Shown one piece after another: positions 55,765 to 64,000 of a DNA stretch of 64,000 nt. The notes under the pieces are model-generated. The model saw only the letters and a program-made list of their open reading frames with translations. It did no database searches and was not told the DNA's origin. A program made the position numbers and the translations under genes. Numbering within the stretch: the first letter of the stretch is position 1; the number at the start of each line of letters is the position of its first letter. The stretch covers positions 62,001-126,000 of the forward strand of contig NZ_QKNY01000005.1 of the NCBI RefSeq assembly GCF_003605575.1, written 5' to 3'. Source of the DNA: Halonotius aquaticus. GTDB taxonomy: Archaea; Halobacteriota; Halobacteria; Halobacteriales; Haloferacaceae.

Positions 55765-56217
55765 TCAGCCGCCGAGCAGCCCCTCAAGCACCGGGCCAGC
55801 GGTTCGACGCAGGTTGTCGCCGACCGGCAGGCTGTCGATGAGCCCGCCGAGCAGCGAGCCGCCACCGCTCCCGCCGAGTTGCGACAGGAGAAACAGCACC
55901 CCGATCGGGACGGCGATCGTAGCGATCAGTGCCACCAAGAGGGTTATCGCCCCGCCGCCGAGGTTCAGCCGCTCGAAAACCATATAGAGCGTGGCGCTGA
56001 CGACGAGTACCACCGTCGCTGCGACCACTGTGGCCCCGATCAACAACACGACAGATCCGGTGTCGCTGCCGCCAACGTTAGTAAAGACCAACAGCCCAAA
56101 TGCGGCGAGCACCACGAGCCACAGCCCGACGCCGATGATGGTGAGCCACCGGCTCGATCCGTACCCCGTCCCCTGTTCAGGAGGTAGGGTGTCGCCCGGT
56201 GACCCTGACTGTGCCAT
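55765..56217 (-). CDS. 150-aa membrane protein
   Basis: From the ATG 56217 (MAQSGSPGDTLPPEQG). Three hydrophobic segments (about 25-45, 53-78, 86-110), then a Gly-rich stretch (QLGGSGGGSLLGGLIDSL). No family recognised. A longer open frame upstream overlaps hemE and is not real. Confidence 0.65.
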   Translation of the reverse strand: MAQSGSPGDTLPPEQGTGYGSSRWLTIIGVGLWLVVLAAFGLLVFTNVGGSDTGSVVLLIGATVVAATVVLVVSATLYMVFERLNLGGGAITLLVALIATIAVPIGVLFLLSQLGGSGGGSLLGGLIDSLPVGDNLRRTAGPVLEGLLGG

Positions 56218-56358
56218 GGCTGATCGAACGGTCGACACCAGCAAAAGCATTGGTGCCACCGTCCCCGTGGTGTCGCTGCCGCGGCCTCCCGGTGTCGCCC
56301 CCGGATTCAGTCGGCCCCTTTCACAAGTATTAGGCGGCCACTCGGCGTATGCCCACCC

Positions 56359-57363
56359 ATGAACGATCTCTTCCGGAAGGCGGTACGGGGCGAGCCGGTT
56401 GACCGCCCGCCGGTCTGGATGATGCGCCAAGCCGGCCGGTATCTTCCGGAGTACCGTGAGATCCGGGAGTCGCATTCCTTTCAGGAGGCCATCTCGACGC
56501 CCGATATCGCCACCGAGATCTCGCTGCAGCCCTACGAGCGGTTCCAGCCCGACGGGGTCGTCATGTACTCCGACATCCTCACCGTCCTCGAACCGCTGGG
56601 GTTCAGCTACCATATCGAATCCGGCGTCGGCCCGGTGATCGAAAATCCGGTTTCGTCGCCGGCGGATACCCACCGCGAGGTCGGCGACGTGCGGGAGCAA
56701 CTCTGGTATGTCGGCGAACTCATTGAGCGGCTGACCGCCACCCTCGGCGACGAGGCGGCCGTGCTGGGCTTCGCTGGCGGCCCGTTTACGCTGGCGGCGT
56801 ATGCCTGTGAGGGCAGCACCTCTCGATCCTTCATGGCTGTCCGCCGGCTCCGGGCGGAGGCCCCGGCGGCCTTCGAGCGACTGCTCGATGCGTTTACCGA
56901 TGTGTTGATCGAGTACTGTCAGTATCAGGAGGACGCCGGTGCCGACGTGATCCAACTGTTTGATACCTACGCCGGCCTGTTGTCGCCGACCGACTACGCC
57001 GAGTACATCGTCCCCCGCCATCAGCGCATCCTTGACGCGGTCGACGTGCCGACGATCGTCTTCGTCCGCAACATGAGCGGCAATCTTGAGTTGCTGGCCG
57101 ACAGCGGCGCGGACGTGGTCTCACTGGACTGGACAGTCGACATCGACACTGCCCGCGACCAACTCGGCGATGTGGCGATCCAGGGCAATCTCGATCCGGC
57201 GTTGCTCTACGGCGACCCCGAAACTGTCCGTGAGCGAACCCGGGAGGTTATCGACGCCGCTGGCGACACCGGTCACATTCTCAACCTCGGCCACGGCGTC
57301 GACCGCAACACGCCGGTCGAAAACGTCGCGGCCTTTTTCGAAACCGCAAAAGAGTCGCGTTAG
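56359..57363 (+). CDS. hemE: uroporphyrinogen decarboxylase
   Basis: 334 aa. Converts uroporphyrinogen III to coproporphyrinogen III. Signature segments PPVWMMRQAGRYLPEYRE and GFAGGPFTLAAYACEG, plus YSDILTVLEPLG (catalytic Asp region) and GNLDPALLYG. Starts 30 nt after a TATA-like agtattagg. It is convergent with hemH (stops overlap by four bases). This is the bacterial protoporphyrin/coproporphyrin branch, not the siroheme-dependent route usual in archaea. Confidence 0.94.
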   Translation: MNDLFRKAVRGEPVDRPPVWMMRQAGRYLPEYREIRESHSFQEAISTPDIATEISLQPYERFQPDGVVMYSDILTVLEPLGFSYHIESGVGPVIENPVSSPADTHREVGDVREQLWYVGELIERLTATLGDEAAVLGFAGGPFTLAAYACEGSTSRSFMAVRRLRAEAPAAFERLLDAFTDVLIEYCQYQEDAGADVIQLFDTYAGLLSPTDYAEYIVPRHQRILDAVDVPTIVFVRNMSGNLELLADSGADVVSLDWTVDIDTARDQLGDVAIQGNLDPALLYGDPETVRERTREVIDAAGDTGHILNLGHGVDRNTPVENVAAFFETAKESR

Positions 57364-58427
57364 GCGTCCTGTGGCGGCAGCTCGGCGTTGAAACAGTAGG
57401 TGCCTTCCTCGTCGCGGCACTGACACTGCCGGAGCTGGTAGTACGACGGCGCAAACTGTGAGAGGAACGGCTCGGTGATATCCGCCAGCAGCTCCGGGAA
57501 CCGCGGATCGTCGTGGGGGACAGGCACTCGATACAGGTCAAGGCCAACCTCGGCGGCATCCTCGGCGAGGTCGACATCGAGTTCGACGAGCGTCTCCGAC
57601 TGCTCGTGCATGAAGCTCATCGGTTCGACGACCACGCGCTCGAAGTCCTCGCCGAGTCCCTCGACGACCTCTTCGGTTTCGGGGGCTGTCCACTCGATGC
57701 CACGGTTGGCGTGGTTCTGGTAGCCGATCTCGTAGTCGTCGATGCCGACGATCCCGGCGACGGCCTCGGCGTGTTCCTCGACATACTGGTCGTATCTGAA
57801 CCCCTCGTCGAGATATTTCATCGGCGTGCCGTGCGCCGAGAAGACAAACGCCGTGTCGGGATCGTTCGGGTCGATATCGTTCTCCTCAAGGAACGAGCCG
57901 ATCGACTCCGCGCGGATTCGGTTGTACGTCGGGGCGCGGTGCCAGCCGGTGATCGCGCTGAATGCGGGGTCGTAGTCGTCGTGGTCGTCGATGGCCTCTT
58001 CCAGGGAATCGATCGACGAGACAGTTGTCGAGGGGCCACACAGCGGGTAGATCGGCAGGGCGATGACCTCGTCGATACCGTCGTCGGCCAGCGTTGCGGG
58101 GATGTCGTCGATCAGCGGCTCCATGAACTGCATCGCGTGGTAGATCTCAACGTCGTGACCACGATCGGCCAGCGTCGCCTCCAGTGAGTCGGCCTGGTCG
58201 CCTGCTTGGCCTTGCAGCGGCGAGCCACCGATCTCCTCGTACTCCTCCATCAGCCCGGGGAGGCGGCGCTGAGCGAGTTCGCGGGAGCGCTCCCAGGCTT
58301 CTTCCTCGGATTCGGCATCCTCTAGGGAGGCGTTGTCGTAGAAGATCCGCGTCAGGTATTCGAGGACGGTTTCTCGGTCGGGGTCTGCTGGCTCACCGAA
58401 GTTTAACAGGACAATCGCAGTTGCCAT
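57360..58427 (-). CDS. hemH: ferrochelatase (possibly coproporphyrin ferrochelatase, Fe-S type)
   Basis: 355 aa from MATAIVLLNFGEP (ATG 58427). Inserts iron into the porphyrin. Catalytic His in VFSAHGTPMKYLDE and Glu in ANRGIEWTAPE. Four cysteines, C130 (YPLCGPSTT) and C335, C337, C345 in the tail (QCQCRDEEGTYCF), resemble the ligand set of [2Fe-2S] ferrochelatases of actinobacteria, though the C-terminal spacing is different. Substrate (coproporphyrin or protoporphyrin) is not determined. Promoter region with a dyad lies upstream. Confidence 0.92.
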   Translation of the reverse strand: MATAIVLLNFGEPADPDRETVLEYLTRIFYDNASLEDAESEEEAWERSRELAQRRLPGLMEEYEEIGGSPLQGQAGDQADSLEATLADRGHDVEIYHAMQFMEPLIDDIPATLADDGIDEVIALPIYPLCGPSTTVSSIDSLEEAIDDHDDYDPAFSAITGWHRAPTYNRIRAESIGSFLEENDIDPNDPDTAFVFSAHGTPMKYLDEGFRYDQYVEEHAEAVAGIVGIDDYEIGYQNHANRGIEWTAPETEEVVEGLGEDFERVVVEPMSFMHEQSETLVELDVDLAEDAAEVGLDLYRVPVPHDDPRFPELLADITEPFLSQFAPSYYQLRQCQCRDEEGTYCFNAELPPQDA

Positions 58428-58466
58428 ACGAGCGGTTGGGGCGTCGCCGGTAAAGCAACTTCGCAT

Positions 58467-58524
58467 GTGACAGTTGTACCACTGCTGTCACGGCGTTTGC
58501 CCTGCTTTTGTGGCACAAAAATAA
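58467..58524 (-). promoter_or_regulatory. hemH promoter region with GTGACAG dyad
   Basis: GTGACAG-N11-CTGTCAC (58467-58491) has perfect 7-bp arms. A strong minus-strand TATA-like gcttatttttg (58514-58524, inside the small dyad TTTTGTGGCACAAAA at 58506-58520) predicts a start near 58493, at the dyad edge; a weaker TATA (about 58451-58456) is also possible. An iron- or heme-responsive operator is plausible. Confidence 0.5.
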
Positions 58525-58602
58525 GCGGGTGTCAGCGTCGCGTTGCGGTCGGGCTGTGTTGTGCTAATTTATTCGATGGGTTCGCGGAACCGACCGCGCC
58601 CG

Positions 58603-58758
58603 CTATTCGAGTGATTTCGCGCGATTGGTGAACTGCCCACCACATTCACACGTATTCGGGTGTGCGTCCGACTCAACGATTGCACCGCACTGGAGGCATT
58701 CATACGTAGATGCGCTTTCGGGGTCGTTCGAATGTTCAACGTCGTTTCCCTGAGGCAT
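58603..58758 (-). CDS. 51-aa rubredoxin-like zinc/iron peptide
   Basis: From the ATG 58758 (MPQGNDVEHSNDPESAS). Contains YECLQCGAIVESD and NTCECGGQF, two C-x(1-2)-C pairs of a rubrerythrin/rubredoxin-like ribbon. A minus-strand TATA ttatattcc lies 27 nt upstream, so it is a leaderless gene of its own. Placement between hemH and hemY may reflect iron or redox handling, which is inference. Confidence 0.7.
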   Translation of the reverse strand: MPQGNDVEHSNDPESASTYECLQCGAIVESDAHPNTCECGGQFTNRAKSLE

Positions 58759-58868
58759 GCACCGGCGATATGCCGCGAAGGAATATAATATTAATTGTAA
58801 TAGGGAATATATACGCGCCTCGATTCTATCCGCTTCTGCGGAATACGGCGCCGCCCTGCCGGTACTAC

Positions 58869-60188
58869 TCACTCACGCTCGTCGATCTCGCGGGCGATTC
58901 GCTTCGCGCTGCGGATTCGCCCGGGAATCCCGGGTCGGCCGACGAAGTTCGCACAGAAACGCAGTCCGTCAGGCGGCTGAAGGTCGTCCATCGCTGTCCA
59001 GGAGCCGTCGTAGGCCGGCATCCCCGGTGTCCACGTGTGGACGCCGATCGGTGTCGCCGCCGCGCCGGTCAACTCCTCGAAGGCGTCGGCAGCCAACTCG
59101 CCGACCTCCTCGTCGGTGCGGTTCGGCAGCTCCGGATCGCTGTTCGGGTCGACATAGCAGGTGAACAGCCGGTCTCGATCCAGAAAGCTCGCGTTCCAGG
59201 TGGTGCCACTGATCGGTAGTTCGCCGTCCGGCGGCACCAACGCGCCGATCCCCTCCTGATCGAAGCCAGAATCGAGAAACACCATCGTGATCTGGTTGTA
59301 TCGGAACTCCTCCAGTGTTGCTGCGAGGTCGCTGTCGAGTGGGTCGACCAACTTTGCGCTCGTTGGTGCCGGTGTCGTCACCACTACCTCGTCGACGATC
59401 TCGCTGCCGGCGTCGGTGACGATCTCGAAGCCGCTGGGGTCGTCGTTGTCAACGCTGCTGACCTCTCCGCTGCTGTCGACGCCACCGCCGTGGGGCTTGA
59501 TTTCGACTGCAGCGGTGTCGAGGTCGATCACGTCGCTGTGGGCTTCGTACAGCGCGTCGGTCAGCGTGCCCAGCCCGTCGTCGAACGTACAGATCGGCGG
59601 GGCCTCTCGCCCGTCGACGACGCGTTTCGCCACCCACCACAGCAGACTGCGGCCAACGCCTGCGTTGTCGAGTGCCCGCCCCAGCGAGTATTCGTGCAGC
59701 ATCTCGCGGGGATCGGTGCCGTACAAGCCGCTGTACAGCGGGCCCATGTACCGCCGGGCAGCCTGCTTCCCAAACCGCCGAACGAGAAACTCGTCGACCG
59801 TCTCGCCCGGCTTGGCGGGGGCGGTCAGCGGCTCGGCGAGAATCCGCAGCTTACCCAGTGGGCTCAACAGGCTCGTCGTCACCGCCTCCCTGGTCGACAG
59901 CGGCGCGACCCGGAGGGCGTTGTCGTGGTAGATGTACAGCGGCTGGTCGTCGTCGCCGATGCGAAGCCCCTCGCGGAGACCGAGGTCGTCGACCAGCGCT
60001 TCGATACTTGGGGTGAGCCGGAGCCGCTGGGGGCCGAGTTCGACGACCCGGCCATCCATTCGCTGACTGCGAACGATGCCGCCGGCCTCGGCGCGTGACT
60101 CGACGGCGACAACGTCGACCCCGCGGTCGACAAGCGCATCGACGAGGGTGAGCCCGGAGATGCCGGCACCGACAACGCCGACCCGCAT
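58869..60188 (-). CDS. hemY: protoporphyrinogen/coproporphyrinogen oxidase (HemY/HemG type)
   Basis: 439 aa from MRVGVVGAGISGLTLVDAL (ATG 60188). FAD-binding Rossmann motif GAGISG, then ESRAEAGGIVRSQRMDG and ELGPQRLRL typical of PPOX; the C-terminal FAD segment GLRFCANFVGRPGIPG closes the fold. It oxidises the porphyrinogen with oxygen. With hemE and hemH it forms the set seen as hemEHY in Gram-positive bacteria; here hemE is on the other strand. Confidence 0.87.
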   Translation of the reverse strand: MRVGVVGAGISGLTLVDALVDRGVDVVAVESRAEAGGIVRSQRMDGRVVELGPQRLRLTPSIEALVDDLGLREGLRIGDDDQPLYIYHDNALRVAPLSTREAVTTSLLSPLGKLRILAEPLTAPAKPGETVDEFLVRRFGKQAARRYMGPLYSGLYGTDPREMLHEYSLGRALDNAGVGRSLLWWVAKRVVDGREAPPICTFDDGLGTLTDALYEAHSDVIDLDTAAVEIKPHGGGVDSSGEVSSVDNDDPSGFEIVTDAGSEIVDEVVVTTPAPTSAKLVDPLDSDLAATLEEFRYNQITMVFLDSGFDQEGIGALVPPDGELPISGTTWNASFLDRDRLFTCYVDPNSDPELPNRTDEEVGELAADAFEELTGAAATPIGVHTWTPGMPAYDGSWTAMDDLQPPDGLRFCANFVGRPGIPGRIRSAKRIAREIDERE

Positions 60189-60315
60189 TGTCAGCTTCCT
60201 CGTGGCCGGCGTCGGTCGGCCGCTCGGCCAGCGCGGCCGAGATATGTCCACGGCTGTCGATTCATTGTGGGGACGCTAGCCGCGCTCGGCGAATAACGCT
60301 TCCGCGTTGGGGCGC

Positions 60316-60750
60316 TCACGCCGCTTCGATCTTGGCTTTGAGATTCGCCAGCGTCGACTCCAACTCGCCTTTGTTGTACCGCCGGACGAACGGCTCGATG
60401 ACCTTGGCGATCACTTGCCCGGGGATCGTGTACTCGGCGGTGTAGGTGACCCAACTCCCGTCGTCGGTGGTCTCGATATCGAAGGTCAGCTCCCCCGAGA
60501 GCCCGCCGTCCATCGCAAACCGGTGGCAGGTCGGCGGCTCGTGGACGGTCTGGACGAGATGCCCCTCGACTTCGACGGCGACCATCCGATAGGTGAAATC
60601 AAGCTCTTTGCCGCCGTTGTCCAGGGGTTCAATATCAGAGATCCCGGTGATCGCCGGCGTGATCGTCCGGTGGTTGGCCGGCTCATCGAGGTACTCGAAG
60701 ACCGTCTCTGGAGGTGCGTCGATCGCGATCCCATCGCTTACCGCTACCAT
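60316..60750 (-). CDS. SRPBCC / polyketide-cyclase-fold protein
   Basis: 144 aa. START-like fold with IDAPPETVFEYLDEPANHRTITPAI at the N-terminus and the typical WVTYTAEYTIPGQVIAKVIEP helix region at the C-terminus. Binds a hydrophobic ligand in known relatives; ligand unknown here. Divergent from nucS. Confidence 0.82.
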   Translation of the reverse strand: MVAVSDGIAIDAPPETVFEYLDEPANHRTITPAITGISDIEPLDNGGKELDFTYRMVAVEVEGHLVQTVHEPPTCHRFAMDGGLSGELTFDIETTDDGSWVTYTAEYTIPGQVIAKVIEPFVRRYNKGELESTLANLKAKIEAA

Positions 60751-60842
60751 AGCGACCCTACGACGAGGCAGGCCTTAGTGATTCCGTGCGTCTGTCGCCG
60801 TCGCCCGGCCGTTTTTGTCCCTCCCGGCTGTAATCGTCAGCA

Positions 60843-61727
60843 GTGACCGCGACGACCGTCCACCAGCCGACCCACCGGGAAGCCCTCTGGGCGCTTGAGG
60901 ACGCCTTCGAGCGCGGCGACCTCATCACGGTGTTTGGCCGCTGCACCGTCGAGTACGACGGCCGAGCAGCTTCCTCACTCGGCGTGGGTCGTCGGCTGCT
61001 GGTCCTCAAACCGGATGGGACGGCGCTGGTGCACACCGACGAGAATCAAAAGCCGGTCAACTGGCAGCCGCCGGGATCGGAGCACCACGCTGCCGTCCGC
61101 GATGGTCGACTTCGGGTTCGCAGCGTCCACACCTCACCCGACGAAACGCTGGCTGTCCGTTTCGAGACGGTCGAACAGCTGTCAGCGATGTCGGTCAGCG
61201 GCCGCCGCGACCTCTCCGTCACTGGCAGCGAGGCCGACCTGCGAAACGCCCTGCTCGATCGCCCCGCGCTCATCGAATCCGGCTTCGAGCCGCTGGCGAC
61301 CGAGCGGCCGACCGACGCCGGCCCGATCGACCTCTTCGGCCGCGACAGCGATGGCCGGCCCGTTGTCGTCGAACTCAAACGCCGCCGGGTCGGTCCGAGC
61401 GCCGCGAGTCAACTCCAGCGATACGTCGCGGCCATTGAGCGTGAAGAAGGCGATAACGCCGCGGTGAGAGGGATCTTGGTCGCGCCGTCGGTGACCGATC
61501 GGGCTCGGCGATTGCTTGCGGAACACGAGTTGGAGTTTGTTGCTGTCGAACCGCCGTCGTCGACTGGCGACGCTGGTGAAAATAACACCCTCGACACCGA
61601 ACCTGCTGAAACCAACGCCTTCGACCTCGCTGTCGACGATTCCGCACACGACTCCGCTGGCGACGCTACTGGGAACGATGAGAGCGAGGCCGCTGGAACG
61701 GTGCCCGCCGACGAGGAGTCAAACTGA
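60843..61727 (+). CDS. nucS: mismatch-specific endonuclease NucS/EndoMS
   Basis: 294 aa, GTG start. N-terminal beta-rich DNA-binding domain ([25 protein letters not shown]) and C-terminal PD-(D/E)xK nuclease with D163 (PIDLFGRD), E177 and K179 ([11 protein letters not shown]) and QLQRYV. It cuts both strands at mismatches. The last 60 residues are an acidic low-complexity extension beyond the family core; a PCNA-interacting motif is not obvious. mutL is also present in the window. Confidence 0.93.
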   Translation: MTATTVHQPTHREALWALEDAFERGDLITVFGRCTVEYDGRAASSLGVGRRLLVLKPDGTALVHTDENQKPVNWQPPGSEHHAAVRDGRLRVRSVHTSPDETLAVRFETVEQLSAMSVSGRRDLSVTGSEADLRNALLDRPALIESGFEPLATERPTDAGPIDLFGRDSDGRPVVVELKRRRVGPSAASQLQRYVAAIEREEGDNAAVRGILVAPSVTDRARRLLAEHELEFVAVEPPSSTGDAGENNTLDTEPAETNAFDLAVDDSAHDSAGDATGNDESEAAGTVPADEESN

Positions 61728-61821
61728 CGAATTTGGCCGTGTCAACGCCTCACAGACGTCGCCAGTGGGCTGTATTCGAAGGCTTTATTCGGGCCAGCGG
61801 CGTTCGCCACGACAAGTAACC

Positions 61822-62352
61822 ATGGGAGAGAAACCAGCCTCGATGTACAGGGATATCGACAAGCCCTCGTACACACGACGTGAGTACATCACCGGGATTC
61901 CAGGTTCGAAGATCGCCCAACACGATATGGGTGACCTGCAGGCTGATCCGGACGACTACCCGGTCAAGATCACCCTCGAATCCGAGGAATCTGTCCAGCT
62001 TCGCCACGGCTCCCTTGAGTCCTCGCGGCTCTCGGCGAACCGCCACCTGTTGAAGGAACTCGGGGAGGGCGAGTACAAGATGCAGCTCCGAAAGTTCCCC
62101 CACCAGGTCATCCGGGAGAACAAACAGGCAACCGGTGCCGGGGCCGACCGTGTCTCCGACGGGATGCGACAGTCCTTCGGGAAGATCGTCGGCACCGCCG
62201 CCCGCATCGGCGCTGACGAGCCGATCTTTACCGCCTACTGTACCGCCGAGCAGGCGCCGGTCGTCAAGGAAGCGTTCCGTCGCGCGTACAACAAGATCTC
62301 CCCGCCATGCCGGATCAACGTTGAACGCGGCGAGGAACTGCTCGTCTCCTAA
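61822..62352 (+). CDS. rpl10e: 50S ribosomal protein L10e (uL16 family)
   Basis: 176 aa from [20 protein letters not shown]. Conserved L10e segments: [48 protein letters not shown]. Binds near the A-site of the large subunit. A TATA-like gctttattc (about 61782-61790) precedes it by about 35 nt. A longer open frame upstream overlaps nucS and is not used. Confidence 0.96.
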   Translation: MGEKPASMYRDIDKPSYTRREYITGIPGSKIAQHDMGDLQADPDDYPVKITLESEESVQLRHGSLESSRLSANRHLLKELGEGEYKMQLRKFPHQVIRENKQATGAGADRVSDGMRQSFGKIVGTAARIGADEPIFTAYCTAEQAPVVKEAFRRAYNKISPPCRINVERGEELLVS

Positions 62353-62395
62353 GCGGATCGACACCCCTTTTCGCTGTTCTCACTAACGCCAGCGT

Positions 62396-63298
62396 ATGCT
62401 TCGGCTGGCGGTCACGACAACTGCTGAAACGTTCCACCGTCTGCGTGAGCCGTTGGCTGACCGCGGGATCGCCGCCGCTCATCTCCAGGCGAAAGAACGG
62501 GCGATCCCACTGACCGACGATGCTGTCGCTGCCACCCCTGCGGCTGACGACGACACCGCTGTCACCGAGTTCGACGTTGGGCTTGTCTATCCTGGCCGGC
62601 TGATGGAGGGGGCGGCGATCACCGCCGGACTCGACATCCCGTGGGTTAACGGCCGAGAGGCTGTCCTCACCTCCCGAAACAAAAGCGGTGTTCTCGCCGC
62701 CCTCGATGCGGCCGACATCCCGGTTCCCCACTCGGTAATGCTCTCGAATCCGGTCGCTGAGTCGGCCGTTGTCGACGCTGTCGCCGAGCTCTCCTTCCCG
62801 GTTGTCGTCAAACCAAACTCGGCGACCCGCGGTGTCGGTGTCGCCAAAGCCAGCGACATCGACTCGCTGCTCGGCGTCGTCGACTATCTCGATCTGATCC
62901 ACGATTTTCGCGCCACCGGTGACAAATCCTATCTCATTCAGGAGTATCTGCCCGACGCCCGTGATTACCGGGCGATGGTGATCGACGGCGACTGCGTCGG
63001 CGGCGTCCAGCGTCGCCTGCCCGACGACCTCGCTGAGGGTCGATGGAAACACAACGTCCACCGCGGGGCCGAGGCCACCGGTGTCGACCTGCCGGATGCT
63101 CACCGCCAGCGTGCCGAACGAGCGGCTGCCACACTCGACATCCCGTATCTTGGTGTTGACCTGTTGGCAACCGACGAGCGACTCGTCGTCAACGAAACAA
63201 ACGCCCGCCCAACGATCGATACCGCCGATAAGTACGACGATGGATTCTATGATCGACTCGCCGAACGCATTCGTGAGACTGCCGAAAACAGGTCGTAA
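62396..63298 (+). CDS. RimK-like ATP-grasp ligase
   Basis: 300 aa. ATP-grasp domain: VNGREAVLTSRNKSGVLAAL, PVVVKPNSATRGVGV, LIQEYLPDARDYRAMVIDG, and LVVNETNARPTIDTADKY with the metal-binding Glu-x-Asn. The family joins a carboxylate to an amine (RimK, LysX, MptN/CofF types). The HNVHRGAEATGVDLP segment matches RimK-like enzymes. Substrate unknown. It starts 43 bp after rpl10e on the same strand. Confidence 0.87.
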   Translation: MLRLAVTTTAETFHRLREPLADRGIAAAHLQAKERAIPLTDDAVAATPAADDDTAVTEFDVGLVYPGRLMEGAAITAGLDIPWVNGREAVLTSRNKSGVLAALDAADIPVPHSVMLSNPVAESAVVDAVAELSFPVVVKPNSATRGVGVAKASDIDSLLGVVDYLDLIHDFRATGDKSYLIQEYLPDARDYRAMVIDGDCVGGVQRRLPDDLAEGRWKHNVHRGAEATGVDLPDAHRQRAERAAATLDIPYLGVDLLATDERLVVNETNARPTIDTADKYDDGFYDRLAERIRETAENRS

Positions 63299-63658
63299 CT
63301 ACTCGACGTCGATCGCCGCAGACGCTTCCGCCCGATCAAACGTGACCTCCAAGACGCCGTTGTTGAACGTCGCGTCCGCGGAGTGTTCGTCGACCGTCGC
63401 CGGCAGGCGGACGCGCTCGTCGTACTCTCGGTGGCCGGTTGTCGCTTGGATCGTGAGTGTCGTGCCGTCACACTGGAGTGTGAGATCGCCTTTGTCGACC
63501 CCGGGGAGATCCGCGACGAGCCGGACGGCGTCGTCGGTCTCATAGACATCGATGTGCGTGTCGGCCCCCGCCTCATCGGGGCCGTTCATTTCGCCCATCA
63601 TCCGCTCGATCTCATCGAAGATATCGCCGAACGGGTCGTCGCGGTCGTCGCTATGCAT
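63299..63658 (-). CDS. small heat-shock protein, Hsp20 family
   Basis: 119 aa from the ATG 63658 (MHSDDRDDPFGDIFDEIE). Alpha-crystallin domain: HIDVYETDDAVRLVADLPGV, KGDLTLQCDGTTLTIQA, and NNGVLEVTFDR. The C-terminal I-x-I/V anchor is only AAIDVE. ATP-independent holdase. Divergent from gap with about 230 bp between. Confidence 0.9.
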   Translation of the reverse strand: MHSDDRDDPFGDIFDEIERMMGEMNGPDEAGADTHIDVYETDDAVRLVADLPGVDKGDLTLQCDGTTLTIQATTGHREYDERVRLPATVDEHSADATFNNGVLEVTFDRAEASAAIDVE

Positions 63659-63889
63659 ACACCAATGTATCGTTCCCCCTCGACAAAAGCGTTCTGTCCC
63701 CGCTGAGCAGAAATGTGTGTTTTGCACTATACCGATGACAGCTGTTGCCTCGGGATCGCCACCGAGGGCCGTGTGTGGTCGTTGTCACCGGGTAGCTATT
63801 GCTAGCTCAGGAGCTATTTATTGTGATTTGTTCACACACGCCGCGACGATCCGGGCTATTTTAAGTAGCTGTAGAATCGCTATTCGCGT
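63659..63889. promoter_or_regulatory. divergent hsp20-gap promoter region
   Basis: The gap side has TATA ttttaag (63859-63865), 28 nt before its ATG. A dyad TGTGATTTGTTCACA (63822-63836) lies about 23 bp further upstream, and repeated gctatt/gagcta words are near 63794-63818. These could be sites for a sugar regulator such as GfcR or TrmB, but no TACT-N7-GAGTA is present. Confidence 0.5.
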
Positions 63890-64000
63890 ATGAGTAAATC
63901 ATATCTAGATGCTGGTGCGGAAGTCGCCGAAGACGACGTGGTTCGTGTCGGCCTGAACGGATTCGGTCGAATCGGTCGCAACACGTTCCGTGCGATTCTC
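63890..64000 (+). CDS. gap: glyceraldehyde-3-phosphate dehydrogenase, N-terminal part (3' end outside window)
   Basis: Only the first 37 codons are inside: MSKSYLDAGAEVAEDDVVRV followed by GLNGFGRIGRNTFRAIL, the NAD(P)-binding Rossmann start of GAPDH. About 18 residues precede the usual N-terminus, as in some haloarchaeal Gap enzymes. Leaderless start 28 nt after a TATA element. Catalytic cysteine region is beyond the window, so glycolytic versus gluconeogenic type is undetermined. Confidence 0.92.
   Translation, partial: MSKSYLDAGAEVAEDDVVRVGLNGFGRIGRNTFRAIL

Noticed and set aside
55765-57021. 418-codon minus frame covering hemE
   Set aside because: Its first two thirds are antisense to hemE; only the last 150 codons from the ATG at 56217 look like a membrane protein.

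Overview
The window is chromosomal DNA of a halophilic archaeon (class Halobacteria). Evidence: very acidic predicted proteins; AT-rich TATA elements placed 24-30 nt before start codons (leaderless transcription); an archaeal ether-lipid gene (geranylgeranylglyceryl phosphate synthase); archaeal L10e, NucS and GatB; a complete bacterioruberin carotenoid cluster; haloarchaeal-type glucose dehydrogenase with its GfcR regulator. A hemE/hemH/hemY set is suggestive of a Halorubrum/Haloquadratum-like lineage, but I cannot name a genus. It reads as ordinary, gene-dense core chromosome; the only accessory-looking stretch is 25.5-26.6 kb beside a tRNA-Ser gene.

Layout. 0-4.3 kb: 3' end of an endonuclease-type mutL, a 2-keto-3-deoxygluconate-type sugar kinase, a repeat-bearing AT-rich gap, a disulfide reductase and the GGGP synthase. 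4.3-10.5 kb (minus): a condensin operon (small coiled-coil protein, smc, scpA) followed by a DUF418 membrane protein. 10.7-13.4 kb: a Tat-exported eight-repeat PQQ-like propeller protein and gatB. 13.5-18.8 kb: overlapping operon gdh-gfcR-hyuA-hyuB with a TrmB-like operator in front. 18.9-19.5 kb: vapBC. 19.5-23.4 kb (minus): two glutamine amidotransferases, a GCS2 family ligase, a VOC protein, an HNH-like zinc protein. 23.4-25.5 kb: DUF192 protein and a LeuA/CimA synthase with a short-ORF leader. 25.5-26.6 kb: nested hairpins, a small orphan gene, and duplicated tRNA-Ser 3' ends next to the tRNA. 26.6-30.5 kb (minus): FIST protein and multi-GAF/PAS histidine kinase, a 47-aa membrane peptide, tRNA-Val. 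30.7-34.8 kb: trpDFEG behind two TGTACA boxes. 34.8-36.1 kb (minus): secreted protein and small membrane protein. 36.4-39.6 kb: B12-dependent ribonucleotide reductase.

40-46.7 kb: a LOV/PAS/GAF/HTH regulator, a transducer with tandem HAMP-like modules, and CheD, a compact light/taxis-looking set. 46.8-53 kb (minus): zinc-ribbon membrane protein, Sua5-like protein, UspA, then crtB, a 42-aa zinc finger, cruF, lyeJ and crtD (bacterioruberin). 53.1-56.2 kb: split MgtE-like transporter, Lrp regulator, membrane metalloprotease, membrane protein. 56.3-60.3 kb: hemE, hemH, a rubredoxin-like peptide, hemY. 60.3-64 kb: SRPBCC protein, nucS, rpl10e, RimK-like ATP-grasp enzyme, Hsp20, and the start of gap.

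Together the genes cover semi-phosphorylative Entner-Doudoroff glucose use (gdh, sugar kinase, gap), tryptophan and branched-chain amino acid synthesis, photoprotective C50 carotenoids, a bacterial-type distal heme route, chromosome segregation and mismatch repair. The most interesting leads are the LOV regulator/transducer/CheD set, the TrpY-type boxes on trpDFEG, the TrmB-like site on gdh, the hemE/H/Y cluster with a predicted iron-sulfur ferrochelatase, and the tRNA-Ser duplications.
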